A stretch of DNA of 26,728 bases, taken from Streptomyces violaceorubidus (GTDB lineage: Bacteria; Actinomycetota; Actinomycetes; Streptomycetales; Streptomycetaceae). The position numbers and the translations under genes are program-made. Location: positions 1 through 26,728 of the forward strand of contig NZ_JODM01000050.1 in the NCBI RefSeq assembly GCF_000717995.1. The letters run 5' to 3'. Shown here in pieces: positions 9,068 through 15,492 of this stretch. The notes under the pieces are model-generated. The model was not told the DNA's origin. It did no database searches and saw only the letters and a list, made by a program, of their open reading frames with translations. How positions within the stretch are numbered: position 1 is the first letter of the stretch; every line of letters starts with the position of its first letter.

Positions 9068-9139
9068 CCTCGCGGTGCTGCATGGCGGTGCCACCGCGAG
9101 GAGCACAAGGGCCCGCCCCCGGATTCCGGGGGCGGGCCC
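9068..9139. terminator. Double bidirectional terminator between pstB and pit
   Basis: Two strong hairpins lie between the convergent pstB and pit genes. The first pairs CCTCGCGGTG (9068-9077) with CACCGCGAGG (9092-9101). The second is a perfect 14-bp GC stem at 9109-9122/9126-9139 with an ATT loop. Neither strand has a long T tract, which is usual for Streptomyces terminators. Both operons probably end here. Confidence 0.85.
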
Positions 9140-9158
9140 ATCGCCGTACGGGGTGCCG

Positions 9159-10157
9159 CTACAGGACCGCCAGGTTCACGATCCAGAACGACACCGCGGC
9201 CACCACCGCCGCGGCCGGCATCGTGATGAACCACCCCATGATGATGTTCTTCGCGACCCCCCACCGCACGGCGTTGACCCGCTTCGTCGCTCCCACACCC
9301 ATGATCGCCGAGGTGATCACATGGGTCGTGGAGATCGGCGCGTGGAACAGGAACGCCGACCCGAACATGATCGACGCCCCCGTCGTCTCCGCGGCGAACC
9401 CCTGGGGCGGATCCAGCTCGATGATCTTCCGACCCAGCGTCCGCATGATCCGCCAGCCACCGGCGTACGTCCCCGCGGACAGCATCAGGGCGCAGGCGAG
9501 CTTGACCCACACCGGGATCGGGTCGCCGTAGTCCTCGACGTCGGCGATGACCAGTGCCATCACCACGATGCCCATCGTCTTCTGCGCGTCCTGGAGACCG
9601 TGCCCCAGTGCCATGCCCGCCGCCGAGACCGTCTGCGCGATACGGAAGCCGCGCTTCGCCTTGTGCGGATTGGCCCGCCGGAAGACCCACATGATCGCGG
9701 TCATCACCAGGTAACCGGCGACCAGGCCGATCACCGGCGACAGGAACATCGGAATCACGACCTTGTCGACGACTCCGCTCCAGTACACGGTCGTGCCCCC
9801 GGCCAGTGCCGCCCCGACCAGGCCTCCGAACAGGGCGTGCGAGGAGGAGGACGGCAGGCCGAAGTACCAGGTGATGAGGTTCCAGACGATCGCGCCCACG
9901 AGTGCCGCGAAGAGGATCCCCATCCCCTTGGAGCCCTCGGGTGTCTCGATCAGCCCCTCGCTGACCGTCTTGGCGATCCCGGAACCGAGGAACGCCCCGG
10001 CCAGGTTCATCACGGCGGCCATCGCGAGCGCGGCGCGGGGCGTGAGCGCACGCGTCGACACGGAGGTGGCGATCGCGTTGGCCGAATCGTGGAAACCGTT
10101 GGTGTACGTGAAGAAGAGCGCGACCGCGATGGTCACGACCAGAGCGAAGGTGTCCAT
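9159..10157 (-). CDS. pit: Low-affinity inorganic phosphate transporter, Pit family
   Basis: Pit proteins import metal-phosphate complexes with cations at high external phosphate. The 332-residue product is almost entirely hydrophobic helices. It has the two family signatures: NGFHDSANAIA at residues 20-30 and the inverted-repeat counterpart LGHGLQDAQKTMG in the second half. SSSHALFGGL and TTHVITSAIMG are further Pit motifs. It starts at ATG seven bases after the DUF47 gene, a typical pair in which the PhoU-like protein modulates Pit. It converges on the pst operon, so high- and low-affinity uptake systems are neighbours. Confidence 0.96.
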   Translation of the reverse strand: MDTFALVVTIAVALFFTYTNGFHDSANAIATSVSTRALTPRAALAMAAVMNLAGAFLGSGIAKTVSEGLIETPEGSKGMGILFAALVGAIVWNLITWYFGLPSSSSHALFGGLVGAALAGGTTVYWSGVVDKVVIPMFLSPVIGLVAGYLVMTAIMWVFRRANPHKAKRGFRIAQTVSAAGMALGHGLQDAQKTMGIVVMALVIADVEDYGDPIPVWVKLACALMLSAGTYAGGWRIMRTLGRKIIELDPPQGFAAETTGASIMFGSAFLFHAPISTTHVITSAIMGVGATKRVNAVRWGVAKNIIMGWFITMPAAAVVAAVSFWIVNLAVL

Positions 10158-10164
10158 GAACGGC

Positions 10165-10785
10165 TCAGGACTCCTTGACGGCGATGGTCTCCACCGTGTT
10201 CGCCACGTGCTCGAACGCGTCGGCCGCTTCCTCCAGCACGTCCACGATCTGCTTCAGCTTCAGCACCTCGATGGCCTCGTACTTGCCGTTGAAGAGGTGG
10301 GCGAGCAGCTTGCGGTGGATCTGGTCGGCCTGGTTCTCCAGCCGGTTGACCTCGATCCAGTACTCGGTGAGGTTGTCCATGGTGCGCAGGTTCGGCATGG
10401 CCTCGGCGGTCAGCTCGGCGGCCCGCGCCAGCACCTCGATCTGCTGCTCGACCCCCTTGGGGAGTTCCTCCACGTTGTAGAGGACGACCAGGTCGACGGC
10501 CTCCTCCATGAAGTCCATGATGTCGTCGAGGGAGGAGGCGAGGTTGTAGATGTCCTCGCGGTCGAAGGGCGTGATGAACGAGGAGTTCAGCTGGTGGAAG
10601 ATCGCGTGCGTGGCGTCGTCACCCGCGTGTTCGGCGGCCCGCATACGCTCTGCGATCTCGGCCCGGGCGGATGCGTCCGCCCCGAGCAGTTCCATCAGGA
10701 GCTTGGAGCCCGTGACGATGTTGTCCGCGGAGGCGGCGAACATGTCGTAGAAGCTCGTCTCCCTGGGGGTCAGACGAAAGCGCAC
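10165..10785 (-). CDS. DUF47/PhoU-like Pit accessory protein
   Basis: This 206-residue protein of the DUF47 (PhoU-like, YkaA/TIGR00153) family is mainly helical. It shows TPRETSFYDMFAASADNI at the start and the acidic FDREDIYNLASSLDDIMDFMEE region, which in PhoU folds holds metal ligands. A second such segment comes near the C-terminus (VLEEAADAFEHVANTVE). The GTG start has GAGGA (10792-10796) six bases upstream. It is the first gene of a two-gene operon with pit; partners of this type gate or regulate Pit transport. It is not the PhoU of the PhoR-PhoP system. Confidence 0.92.
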   Translation of the reverse strand: MRFRLTPRETSFYDMFAASADNIVTGSKLLMELLGADASARAEIAERMRAAEHAGDDATHAIFHQLNSSFITPFDREDIYNLASSLDDIMDFMEEAVDLVVLYNVEELPKGVEQQIEVLARAAELTAEAMPNLRTMDNLTEYWIEVNRLENQADQIHRKLLAHLFNGKYEAIEVLKLKQIVDVLEEAADAFEHVANTVETIAVKES

Positions 10786-10949
10786 GTGGGGTCCTCGGGG
10801 TGCATCGGTTTCGGTCAGGCTGATGCTAGGCGCATCATCCGGCCACTGCTAACGGGCCGTCCCCCAGTGTCGCCCATCAGGCAGAGTGATGAGCAGGGGG
10901 GCGACGTCGGCGCTCCGGCAAGGGGCCCCTACCCGGGAAAGTTCGTTAC

Positions 10950-10972
10950 CATATACCCACCAGGGGTATATG
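10950..10972. promoter_or_regulatory. CsoR operator
   Basis: CATATACCC (10950-10958) and GGGTATATG (10964-10972) form a perfect 9-bp inverted repeat around ACCAG, 19 bases before the csoR start. TACCC...GGGTA palindromes are the known CsoR operator type in Streptomyces, so the repressor probably controls its own promoter; derepression follows Cu(I) binding. A -10 element probably overlaps the palindrome. Confidence 0.85.
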
Positions 10973-10991
10973 TCCGTTTCAGGAGGACGCG

Positions 10992-11381
10992 ATGACGACC
11001 ACCGAGGCCGGCGCGGGTGCGCCCTCCTCCGCCGTGGACCAGGCGGTGGACCAGGTGGAGACGGACGGCACGGACATCGTGACCGACCACGACCGCGGCG
11101 TGCACGGCTACCACAAGCAGAAGGACGAGCACCTCAAGCGCCTGCGCCGGATCGAGGGCCAGATCCGCGGCCTTCAGCGGATGGTCGACGAGGACGTCTA
11201 CTGCATCGACATACTGACCCAGGTCTCCGCCTCCACCAAGGCCCTGCAGTCCTTCGCGCTGCAACTGCTGGAGGAGCACCTGCGGCACTGCGTCGCCGAC
11301 GCGGCCCTCAAGGGCGGCACCGAGATCGACGCCAAGGTGGAAGAGGCGACGAAGGCCATCGGCCGCCTACTGCGCACGTGA
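10992..11381 (+). CDS. csoR: Copper-sensing transcriptional repressor CsoR
   Basis: CsoR is an all-helical tetrameric repressor that releases DNA when it binds Cu(I). The 129-residue product has a 38-residue disordered acidic tail and then the core with HLKRLRRIEGQIRGLQRMV. The ligand set is Cys71, His96 and Cys100. Its spacing (25, then 4) equals that of the M. tuberculosis copper sensor (Cys36, His61, Cys65), so copper is favoured over nickel, formaldehyde or persulfide. The ATG has AGGAGG five bases upstream. No copper ATPase or chaperone is nearby, so the other targets must lie elsewhere. Its 3' end overlaps a convergent small gene by 15 bases. Confidence 0.93.
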   Translation: MTTTEAGAGAPSSAVDQAVDQVETDGTDIVTDHDRGVHGYHKQKDEHLKRLRRIEGQIRGLQRMVDEDVYCIDILTQVSASTKALQSFALQLLEEHLRHCVADAALKGGTEIDAKVEEATKAIGRLLRT

Positions 11382-11540
11382 GCGCTCCTCGGCCACGCGC
11401 AGCACCTCGTCGATGCTCTCCAGGCTGAGCCGCTCCCGGGCGGCCGACGCCGCGATGATCAGCTCGCCGCACAGCTCGATCTCGGCGAGGGCCACGTTGT
11501 CCTGAACCGCCGTACCGCCGACCGGAGCCACACGCGTCAC
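11367..11540 (-). CDS. Small conserved-type protein, 57 residues, function unknown
   Basis: A 58-codon frame runs from GTG (complement of 11538-11540) to TAG. It gives a product beginning MTRVAPVGGTAVQDN and continuing with VALAEIELCGELIIAASAA and a helical charged end. Codon use is strongly GC3-biased, and an in-frame stop lies 10 codons upstream. Composition suggests one or two amphipathic helices with a single Cys24, and no membrane segment. Its last 15 bases overlap the csoR 3' end on the other strand. The ribosome-binding site is weak (AGAG five bases before the start). Gene order suggests it accompanies csoR in Streptomyces, but the function is unknown. Confidence 0.7.
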   Translation of the reverse strand: MTRVAPVGGTAVQDNVALAEIELCGELIIAASAARERLSLESIDEVLRVAEERSRAQ

Positions 11541-11608
11541 CTCGTCTCTGCCGTCACCGACTTCCTAGAGTAGGGAGCGGCATACACACCGCGCATGGCA
11601 CGGAAGGG

Positions 11609-11642
11609 CTAGTTCTTGCCGTCGACTAGTTCTTGCCGTCGA
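11609..11642. repeat. 17-bp tandem duplication at the lipoprotein stop
   Basis: CTAGTTCTTGCCGTCGA occurs twice in direct succession (11609-11625 and 11626-11642). On the minus strand each copy encodes the end Asp-Gly-Lys-Asn followed by TAG. The gene now stops in the inner copy; the outer copy is untranslated. Confidence 0.9.
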
Positions 11643-12549
11643 CCGCCGCCCCGGCCCCCTCGCCCGCCGCCCCGGCCCCCTCGCCCGGCTCCTCGGCGAT
11701 CCGGCCGGCGTAGATGTCCTGGTCCTCCGGCAGCCGTACGCGGACGGCGGCGCCGAAATCGTAGAGCAGCGTCGTCGAGGCGACGTCCACGGTGCCGGTG
11801 CCGTCCTGGCGCCCGTTGGCGAAACTGAAGCGGTGGCGGACCTTGCGGATCCGGCCCTCGTCGTCGAGGTAGGCGTCGAACGGCACCTCGGCGGTGGCGA
11901 ATCCCTCGGCCGCCGCGGCCAGCGCCTTCCTGTTGCCCTCCGAGGCGCCGCGCGCCGCCCGCCCGAGATCGGCGGTCCCCCGGTAGTGCCGCACCTTTGT
12001 CCCGGCCAGCTCCGTGCGCCCCACGAACCTCGCCGTCCGCGTCCCCCGCAGCACCTCGGCGGCGGCGAACGGATCCGTCGCCCCGCCGGTCACCAGGTTC
12101 CCGTCGGACAGGGAGTCGGTCTCCACCCGCACCCACTTGTCGTCGGGGACACCGGCGCCCCGGTTCTTCATGAACAGGGCCCCGGGCGCGAGCAGTTCCG
12201 TGATCGGCCGGTGCTCGCTCGATCCCGCCGGGTCCTGGGGCAGCCGCACCTTCAACCGCCCGAGCCGCTCCTCGAAGTCGTACACACCCTCGCCCCGGAT
12301 GGTCACCCGCGTCCCGCCGCTGGCCATCTGCATCGCGGTACGCGCCTTCGCGCTCCCGGCGGCCACCAGCCGGTCGGCGGCCCGGTGCAGCACGGCGACC
12401 GGATCCCCGCCGTCCGCTCCCTGCACCGAGGCGCCCTCCCCGGCTCCGGAGCACCCGGCGGCGGCCAGACAGACGCAGACCACACCGCCGGCGAGGGCGA
12501 GACCGCCGCCCGGCCTCCCACTCCGCAGCTCCCGCTCCCGCCCGACCAT
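11626..12549 (-). CDS. LolA/LppX-like lipoprotein
   Basis: This 307-residue secreted lipoprotein has a basic start (GRERELRSGR), a hydrophobic stretch at residues 17-30 and the lipobox AAAGC, with Cys33 as the lipidation site. The mature part resembles the LolA/LppX/LprG fold: an early helix (VAVLHRAADRLVAAGSAKART), then strands with ALFMKNRG, KWVRVETDSL and AYLDDEGRIRKVRHRF. Such proteins carry lipids or act as envelope sensors in actinobacteria; the ligand is unknown. The C-terminus has a repeated Gly-Glu-Gly-Ala-Gly-Ala-Ala tail. ATG at 12549 is preferred (AGG five bases upstream) over the GTG two codons earlier. The stop lies in a duplicated 17-bp segment. Confidence 0.85.
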   Translation of the reverse strand: MVGRERELRSGRPGGGLALAGGVVCVCLAAAGCSGAGEGASVQGADGGDPVAVLHRAADRLVAAGSAKARTAMQMASGGTRVTIRGEGVYDFEERLGRLKVRLPQDPAGSSEHRPITELLAPGALFMKNRGAGVPDDKWVRVETDSLSDGNLVTGGATDPFAAAEVLRGTRTARFVGRTELAGTKVRHYRGTADLGRAARGASEGNRKALAAAAEGFATAEVPFDAYLDDEGRIRKVRHRFSFANGRQDGTGTVDVASTTLLYDFGAAVRVRLPEDQDIYAGRIAEEPGEGAGAAGEGAGAAVDGKN

Positions 12550-12603
12550 CGCCACCTGCTATCCCAAGCCGTCACGCCCGTTCCGGACCCCCTGCCGTCC
12601 CGC

Positions 12604-12633
12604 TTAACGAGGGGCAGGCGACCCCGGTAACGT
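12604..12633 (+). promoter_or_regulatory. Candidate promoter for a leaderless small gene
   Basis: TTAACG (12604-12609) and TAACGT (12628-12633) are separated by 18 bases. The GTG of the 56-residue gene lies 8 bases after the -10 hexamer, where transcription would begin. No Shine-Dalgarno sequence is present. Both points suggest a leaderless transcript. Confidence 0.45.
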
Positions 12634-12640
12634 TGTGGGC

Positions 12641-12811
12641 GTGGCGCAGCAGGACGGTCTCGAAGCTCCCGGGGACGCCCCGGAACACCTCACGACAACG
12701 GTCGAACAGGGCCCCTTCTGCCTGGCCCGCTGCACCTGCGGCTGGCGCGGCCCGGCCCGCAGGGCCAGAAGCCAGGCCCGCACGGACGCGAAGTCCCACA
12801 CCCCGGCATGA
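12641..12811 (+). CDS. Small Cys-x-Cys-GWRG protein, 56 residues
   Basis: A 57-codon frame from GTG to TGA encodes a product starting MAQQDGLEAPGDAPEH. Its second half has Cys27, Cys31 and Cys33 in the motif LARCTCGWRGPARRARSQAR, followed by a helix ending TDAKSH. Cysteines close to a Trp-Arg-Gly turn and a basic helix suggest a metal-binding or nucleic-acid-binding mini-protein. From memory, similar short CxCGWRG proteins are widespread in Streptomyces. An in-frame GTG at 12635 is an alternative start. The gene has its own promoter candidate and diverges from the lipoprotein gene. Function unknown. Confidence 0.65.
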   Translation: MAQQDGLEAPGDAPEHLTTTVEQGPFCLARCTCGWRGPARRARSQARTDAKSHTPA

Positions 12812-12898
12812 AGCCCCGGCGCAGCCGGTCGCAGCCGACCGGACCGCGGACGGCCACCCGCCCCCCGAGTCGAGCGACGTCGCCCCCCGTCCGGTTCC

Positions 12899-12936
12899 GT
12901 ACACCTGTGCACCCCGCACGCCGTACACCGGTGAAC
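12899..12936. promoter_or_regulatory. Two tandem operator-like palindromes upstream of the FAD oxidase
   Basis: Bases 12899-12912 and 12923-12936 both fit GTnCACnnGTGnAC (GTACACCTGTGCAC and GTACACCGGTGAAC), 24 bases centre to centre. They lie within a 17-base direct repeat with 15 identical positions. Two phased copies of one palindrome suggest a dimeric regulator binding side by side. They sit 56-93 bases before the oxidase start. The regulator is not identified. Confidence 0.55.
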
Positions 12937-12991
12937 CGGGGACCCCCGCATCCTCGTCTTCATAAAAACCCCCAAAAGACGCGGAGGCGAC

Positions 12992-14563
12992 ATGCGACGG
13001 CGAACGTTCCTGAGTATCAGCGGGGCCGCGGCCCTCACGGCAACCACCGCCGCCTGCACGGTCGAGGACCGGGCCTCTGGCACTGATCCCAAAAGGCCCA
13101 CGCCCACGACCACGGCGCGCACCTCGCCGCACCCCGGCAGGAGCACCACCCCCGCACCCGCCACCTGGACCGCCCTGGCCGGCTCCCTGGACGGTCGGCT
13201 GATCCGCCCCGGCGACCCCGCCTGGGAAACGGCCCACCAGCTCTACAACACCCGCTTCGACACCCTCAGACCCACCGCCGTCGCCTACGTCGCCCACCCC
13301 GACGACATCCGCACCGCCCTCTCCTACGCCCGCGCCCACCACATCCCCGTGGCGATCCGCAACGGCGGGCACTCCTACGCCGGCTGGTCCTCCGGCGACG
13401 GCCGCCTCATCATCGACGTCTCGAAGCTGAACCGCGTCCGGGCCTCCTCCGGCGAGGCGGTCGTCGGCGCCGGCGCCAAGCTGATCGACGTCTACCGCGC
13501 CCTCGCCGCGAAGGGCGTGACCGTCCCGGCCGGATCCTGCCCCACCGTCGGGATCTCCGGCCTCACCCTCGGCGGCGGCCACGGAGTCGTCTCCCGCGCC
13601 TACGGCCTGACCTGCGACAGCCTCACCCAGGCCACCCTGATCACCGCCGACGGCAGGGAACTCACCGCCAACGCCACCGACAACAGCGACCTGTTCTGGG
13701 CGCTGCGCGGCGCGGGCAACGGCAACTTCGGGATCGTCACGGAGTTCCGCTTCCGCTCCCACCCCGCCCCGCGTGCCGTGTCCGCCTATCTGACCTGGCC
13801 CTGGGGAAGGGCCGCCGCGGTCCTCCGCGCCTGGCAGGAGTGGGGTCCGGACCAGCCCGACGAGATCTGGTCCTCCCTCCACCTGGCCGCTGCTCCCGGC
13901 GCCGCCCCGACGGTCTCGGTCGCCGCCTTCTCCCTCGGCACCTACGGCGAGCTCCAGAACGCCGTCGACCGCCTCGCCGACCGCGTCGGCGCCCCCGCGA
14001 GCTCCGTCTCCCTGAAGAAGCACACCTACGAGGGGGCGATGGAGGCGTACGCGGGGTGCTCGTCCCTCCCGACCGACGCCCGCTGCCACCTTCCGGGCTC
14101 CACCCCCGGTCACTCGCCGGAGGGTTCGCTCGGCCGCGAGACGTACGCCGCCCGGTCGGACTTCTTCGACCGGTCGATCCCGTCCGCCGGCGTCACCGCC
14201 CTGCTCTCCCAGCTGGGCAGGGTCCGGGGCGGCGCCGGCAGTGTCGCCCTCACCGCGCTCGGCGGAGCGGTGAACCGCGTCTCCCCGACGGCGACCGCGT
14301 TCGTGCACCGGCGCTCCCGCATGCTGGCGCAGTACCTCGTGTCGTGGAGCCCGGGAACGCGCGGAGGAACGGCCCGGTCGTGGCTGGATTCCACCCACGG
14401 TGCCATGCGCCCGTACGCCTCCGGCGCCGCCTACCAGAACTACACGGACCCGGCCCTGAAGGACTGGCGGAAGGCCTACTACGCGGACGCGGCCCCGCGT
14501 CTGGCGCGCCTCAAGCACCAGTACGACCCGGACCGCGTCTTCACCTACCCACAGGCACTGTGA
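12992..14563 (+). CDS. Exported FAD-linked oxidase (berberine-bridge-enzyme type)
   Basis: This 523-residue flavoprotein has a Tat signal (MRRRTFLSISGAAAL) ending in TAAC, with Cys22 as a likely lipidation site, so it is probably a Tat-exported lipoprotein. A Thr/Pro-rich linker leads to the FAD-binding domain from about residue 92. His127 in NGGHSYAGW and Cys183 in GSCPTVGISG match the two residues that link FAD covalently in bicovalent enzymes. LGGGHGVVSRAYGLTCD and GAGNGNFGIVTEF are also family motifs. The C-terminal BBE segment is present as YQNYTDP and YDPDRVF. Such enzymes oxidise alcohols, sugars or secondary metabolites with O2; the substrate is unknown. The ATG has GGAGG four bases upstream. 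It ends three bases from the convergent PAP2 gene. Confidence 0.93.
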   Translation: MRRRTFLSISGAAALTATTAACTVEDRASGTDPKRPTPTTTARTSPHPGRSTTPAPATWTALAGSLDGRLIRPGDPAWETAHQLYNTRFDTLRPTAVAYVAHPDDIRTALSYARAHHIPVAIRNGGHSYAGWSSGDGRLIIDVSKLNRVRASSGEAVVGAGAKLIDVYRALAAKGVTVPAGSCPTVGISGLTLGGGHGVVSRAYGLTCDSLTQATLITADGRELTANATDNSDLFWALRGAGNGNFGIVTEFRFRSHPAPRAVSAYLTWPWGRAAAVLRAWQEWGPDQPDEIWSSLHLAAAPGAAPTVSVAAFSLGTYGELQNAVDRLADRVGAPASSVSLKKHTYEGAMEAYAGCSSLPTDARCHLPGSTPGHSPEGSLGRETYAARSDFFDRSIPSAGVTALLSQLGRVRGGAGSVALTALGGAVNRVSPTATAFVHRRSRMLAQYLVSWSPGTRGGTARSWLDSTHGAMRPYASGAAYQNYTDPALKDWRKAYYADAAPRLARLKHQYDPDRVFTYPQAL

Positions 14564-14566
14564 GCG

Positions 14567-15283
14567 TCAGGCGGCGAGATCCCGCTCGCCGGACGCCTCG
14601 GAGGCACTCTCCGTGCGCGCGCCGGGAATCACGGCGCCGCGCCCGGCGGCACCCGCCCGGCCTCGTGCGCTGACCAGCCACCCCACCCGGGGCGAGCGCT
14701 CGACGGCCCGGGTCAGCGGCGTCAACAGGGCCATGGCGACCGGCGACAGCAGCAGCGCGACCGCCGTACCGAGCGCGAAGCCGCCCACGACGTCCGTCGG
14801 GTAGTGCACGCCCATGTAGACCCGGGCGAAGCCGCCGAACAGGGCCAGCACGATCGCGGCGATCCCGAACTTCCGGTTGGCGACGAACAGTCCGACCGCC
14901 AGGGCCATGCAGAGCGTGGCGTGGTCGCTCACGAAGGAGAAGTCGTTCTTCCCCTCCACGAGGACTTCGAGCCCGTCATGGGACTTGAAGGGCCGGGGCC
15001 GCTCCACGAACCCCCGTATCGGCACGTTGACGAGCACCGCGACCCCGGCCGCGAGCGGCGCCCACAGCAGAGCGGCCACGTTCGAGGCCGCGTCCTCACC
15101 GCCCCGCCGCCGCACACCCCACCAGCACCACAGCACCAGCAGCACGATCGCGAACAGCAGTCCGTACTCGCCGACGAACTCCATGACCCGGTCGAACCAG
15201 TGCGGAGCGTCCTTGGCCAGGCCGTTGATGTCGTAGAGCAGCTCGACGTCGGGGTTCGACCCGGATTCGGCGAGTCCAGCCAT
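14567..15283 (-). CDS. PAP2-family membrane phosphatase
   Basis: This 238-residue membrane phosphatase of the PAP2 superfamily probably removes phosphate from a lipid such as undecaprenyl pyrophosphate or phosphatidate. About five helices are visible (near residues 41-56, 69-88, 122-135, 140-152, 164-185). The three active-site motifs are R90...ERPRP (C1), SDH at 119-121 in place of the more common SGH (C2) and R154-VYMGVH-YPTD with His160 and Asp164 (C3). Active residues are therefore intact. The ATG has a GAAGGGG sequence about nine bases upstream. It lies at the tail of the FAD oxidase gene, convergent with a three-base gap and no visible terminator. Confidence 0.93.
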   Translation of the reverse strand: MAGLAESGSNPDVELLYDINGLAKDAPHWFDRVMEFVGEYGLLFAIVLLVLWCWWGVRRRGGEDAASNVAALLWAPLAAGVAVLVNVPIRGFVERPRPFKSHDGLEVLVEGKNDFSFVSDHATLCMALAVGLFVANRKFGIAAIVLALFGGFARVYMGVHYPTDVVGGFALGTAVALLLSPVAMALLTPLTRAVERSPRVGWLVSARGRAGAAGRGAVIPGARTESASEASGERDLAA

Positions 15284-15492
15284 GGTGCTGCGGCCCCTTC
15301 GTCATGTCCTGATGAGGCGCACCGGACGCGCGCCTCTTCTGCCACCCCCGTGGTCAGCCGTACGTCAACAGGAACGCACGTCCCCCGTCGATACGTTCCA
15401 CACTCCACTGAATGATCACGCAGACGTTATCGAAGAGAGACACGTCGCCGCAGCTCAGGGCAGGGTTTCACGCTGGGTTCACACACTTCCAT

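Noticed and set aside
10800..10870. Promoter for the DUF47-pit operon (TTAGCA, 18-base spacer, TAGCAT on the minus strand)
   Set aside because: The hexamers are weak matches and no operator or PHO box supports them, so it is noted but not listed as a feature.
15464..15485. PHO-box-like pair (TTTCAC and GTTCAC 11 bases apart)
   Set aside because: Only two units match, orientation is opposite to the PAP2 gene, and no plus-strand gene lies downstream.
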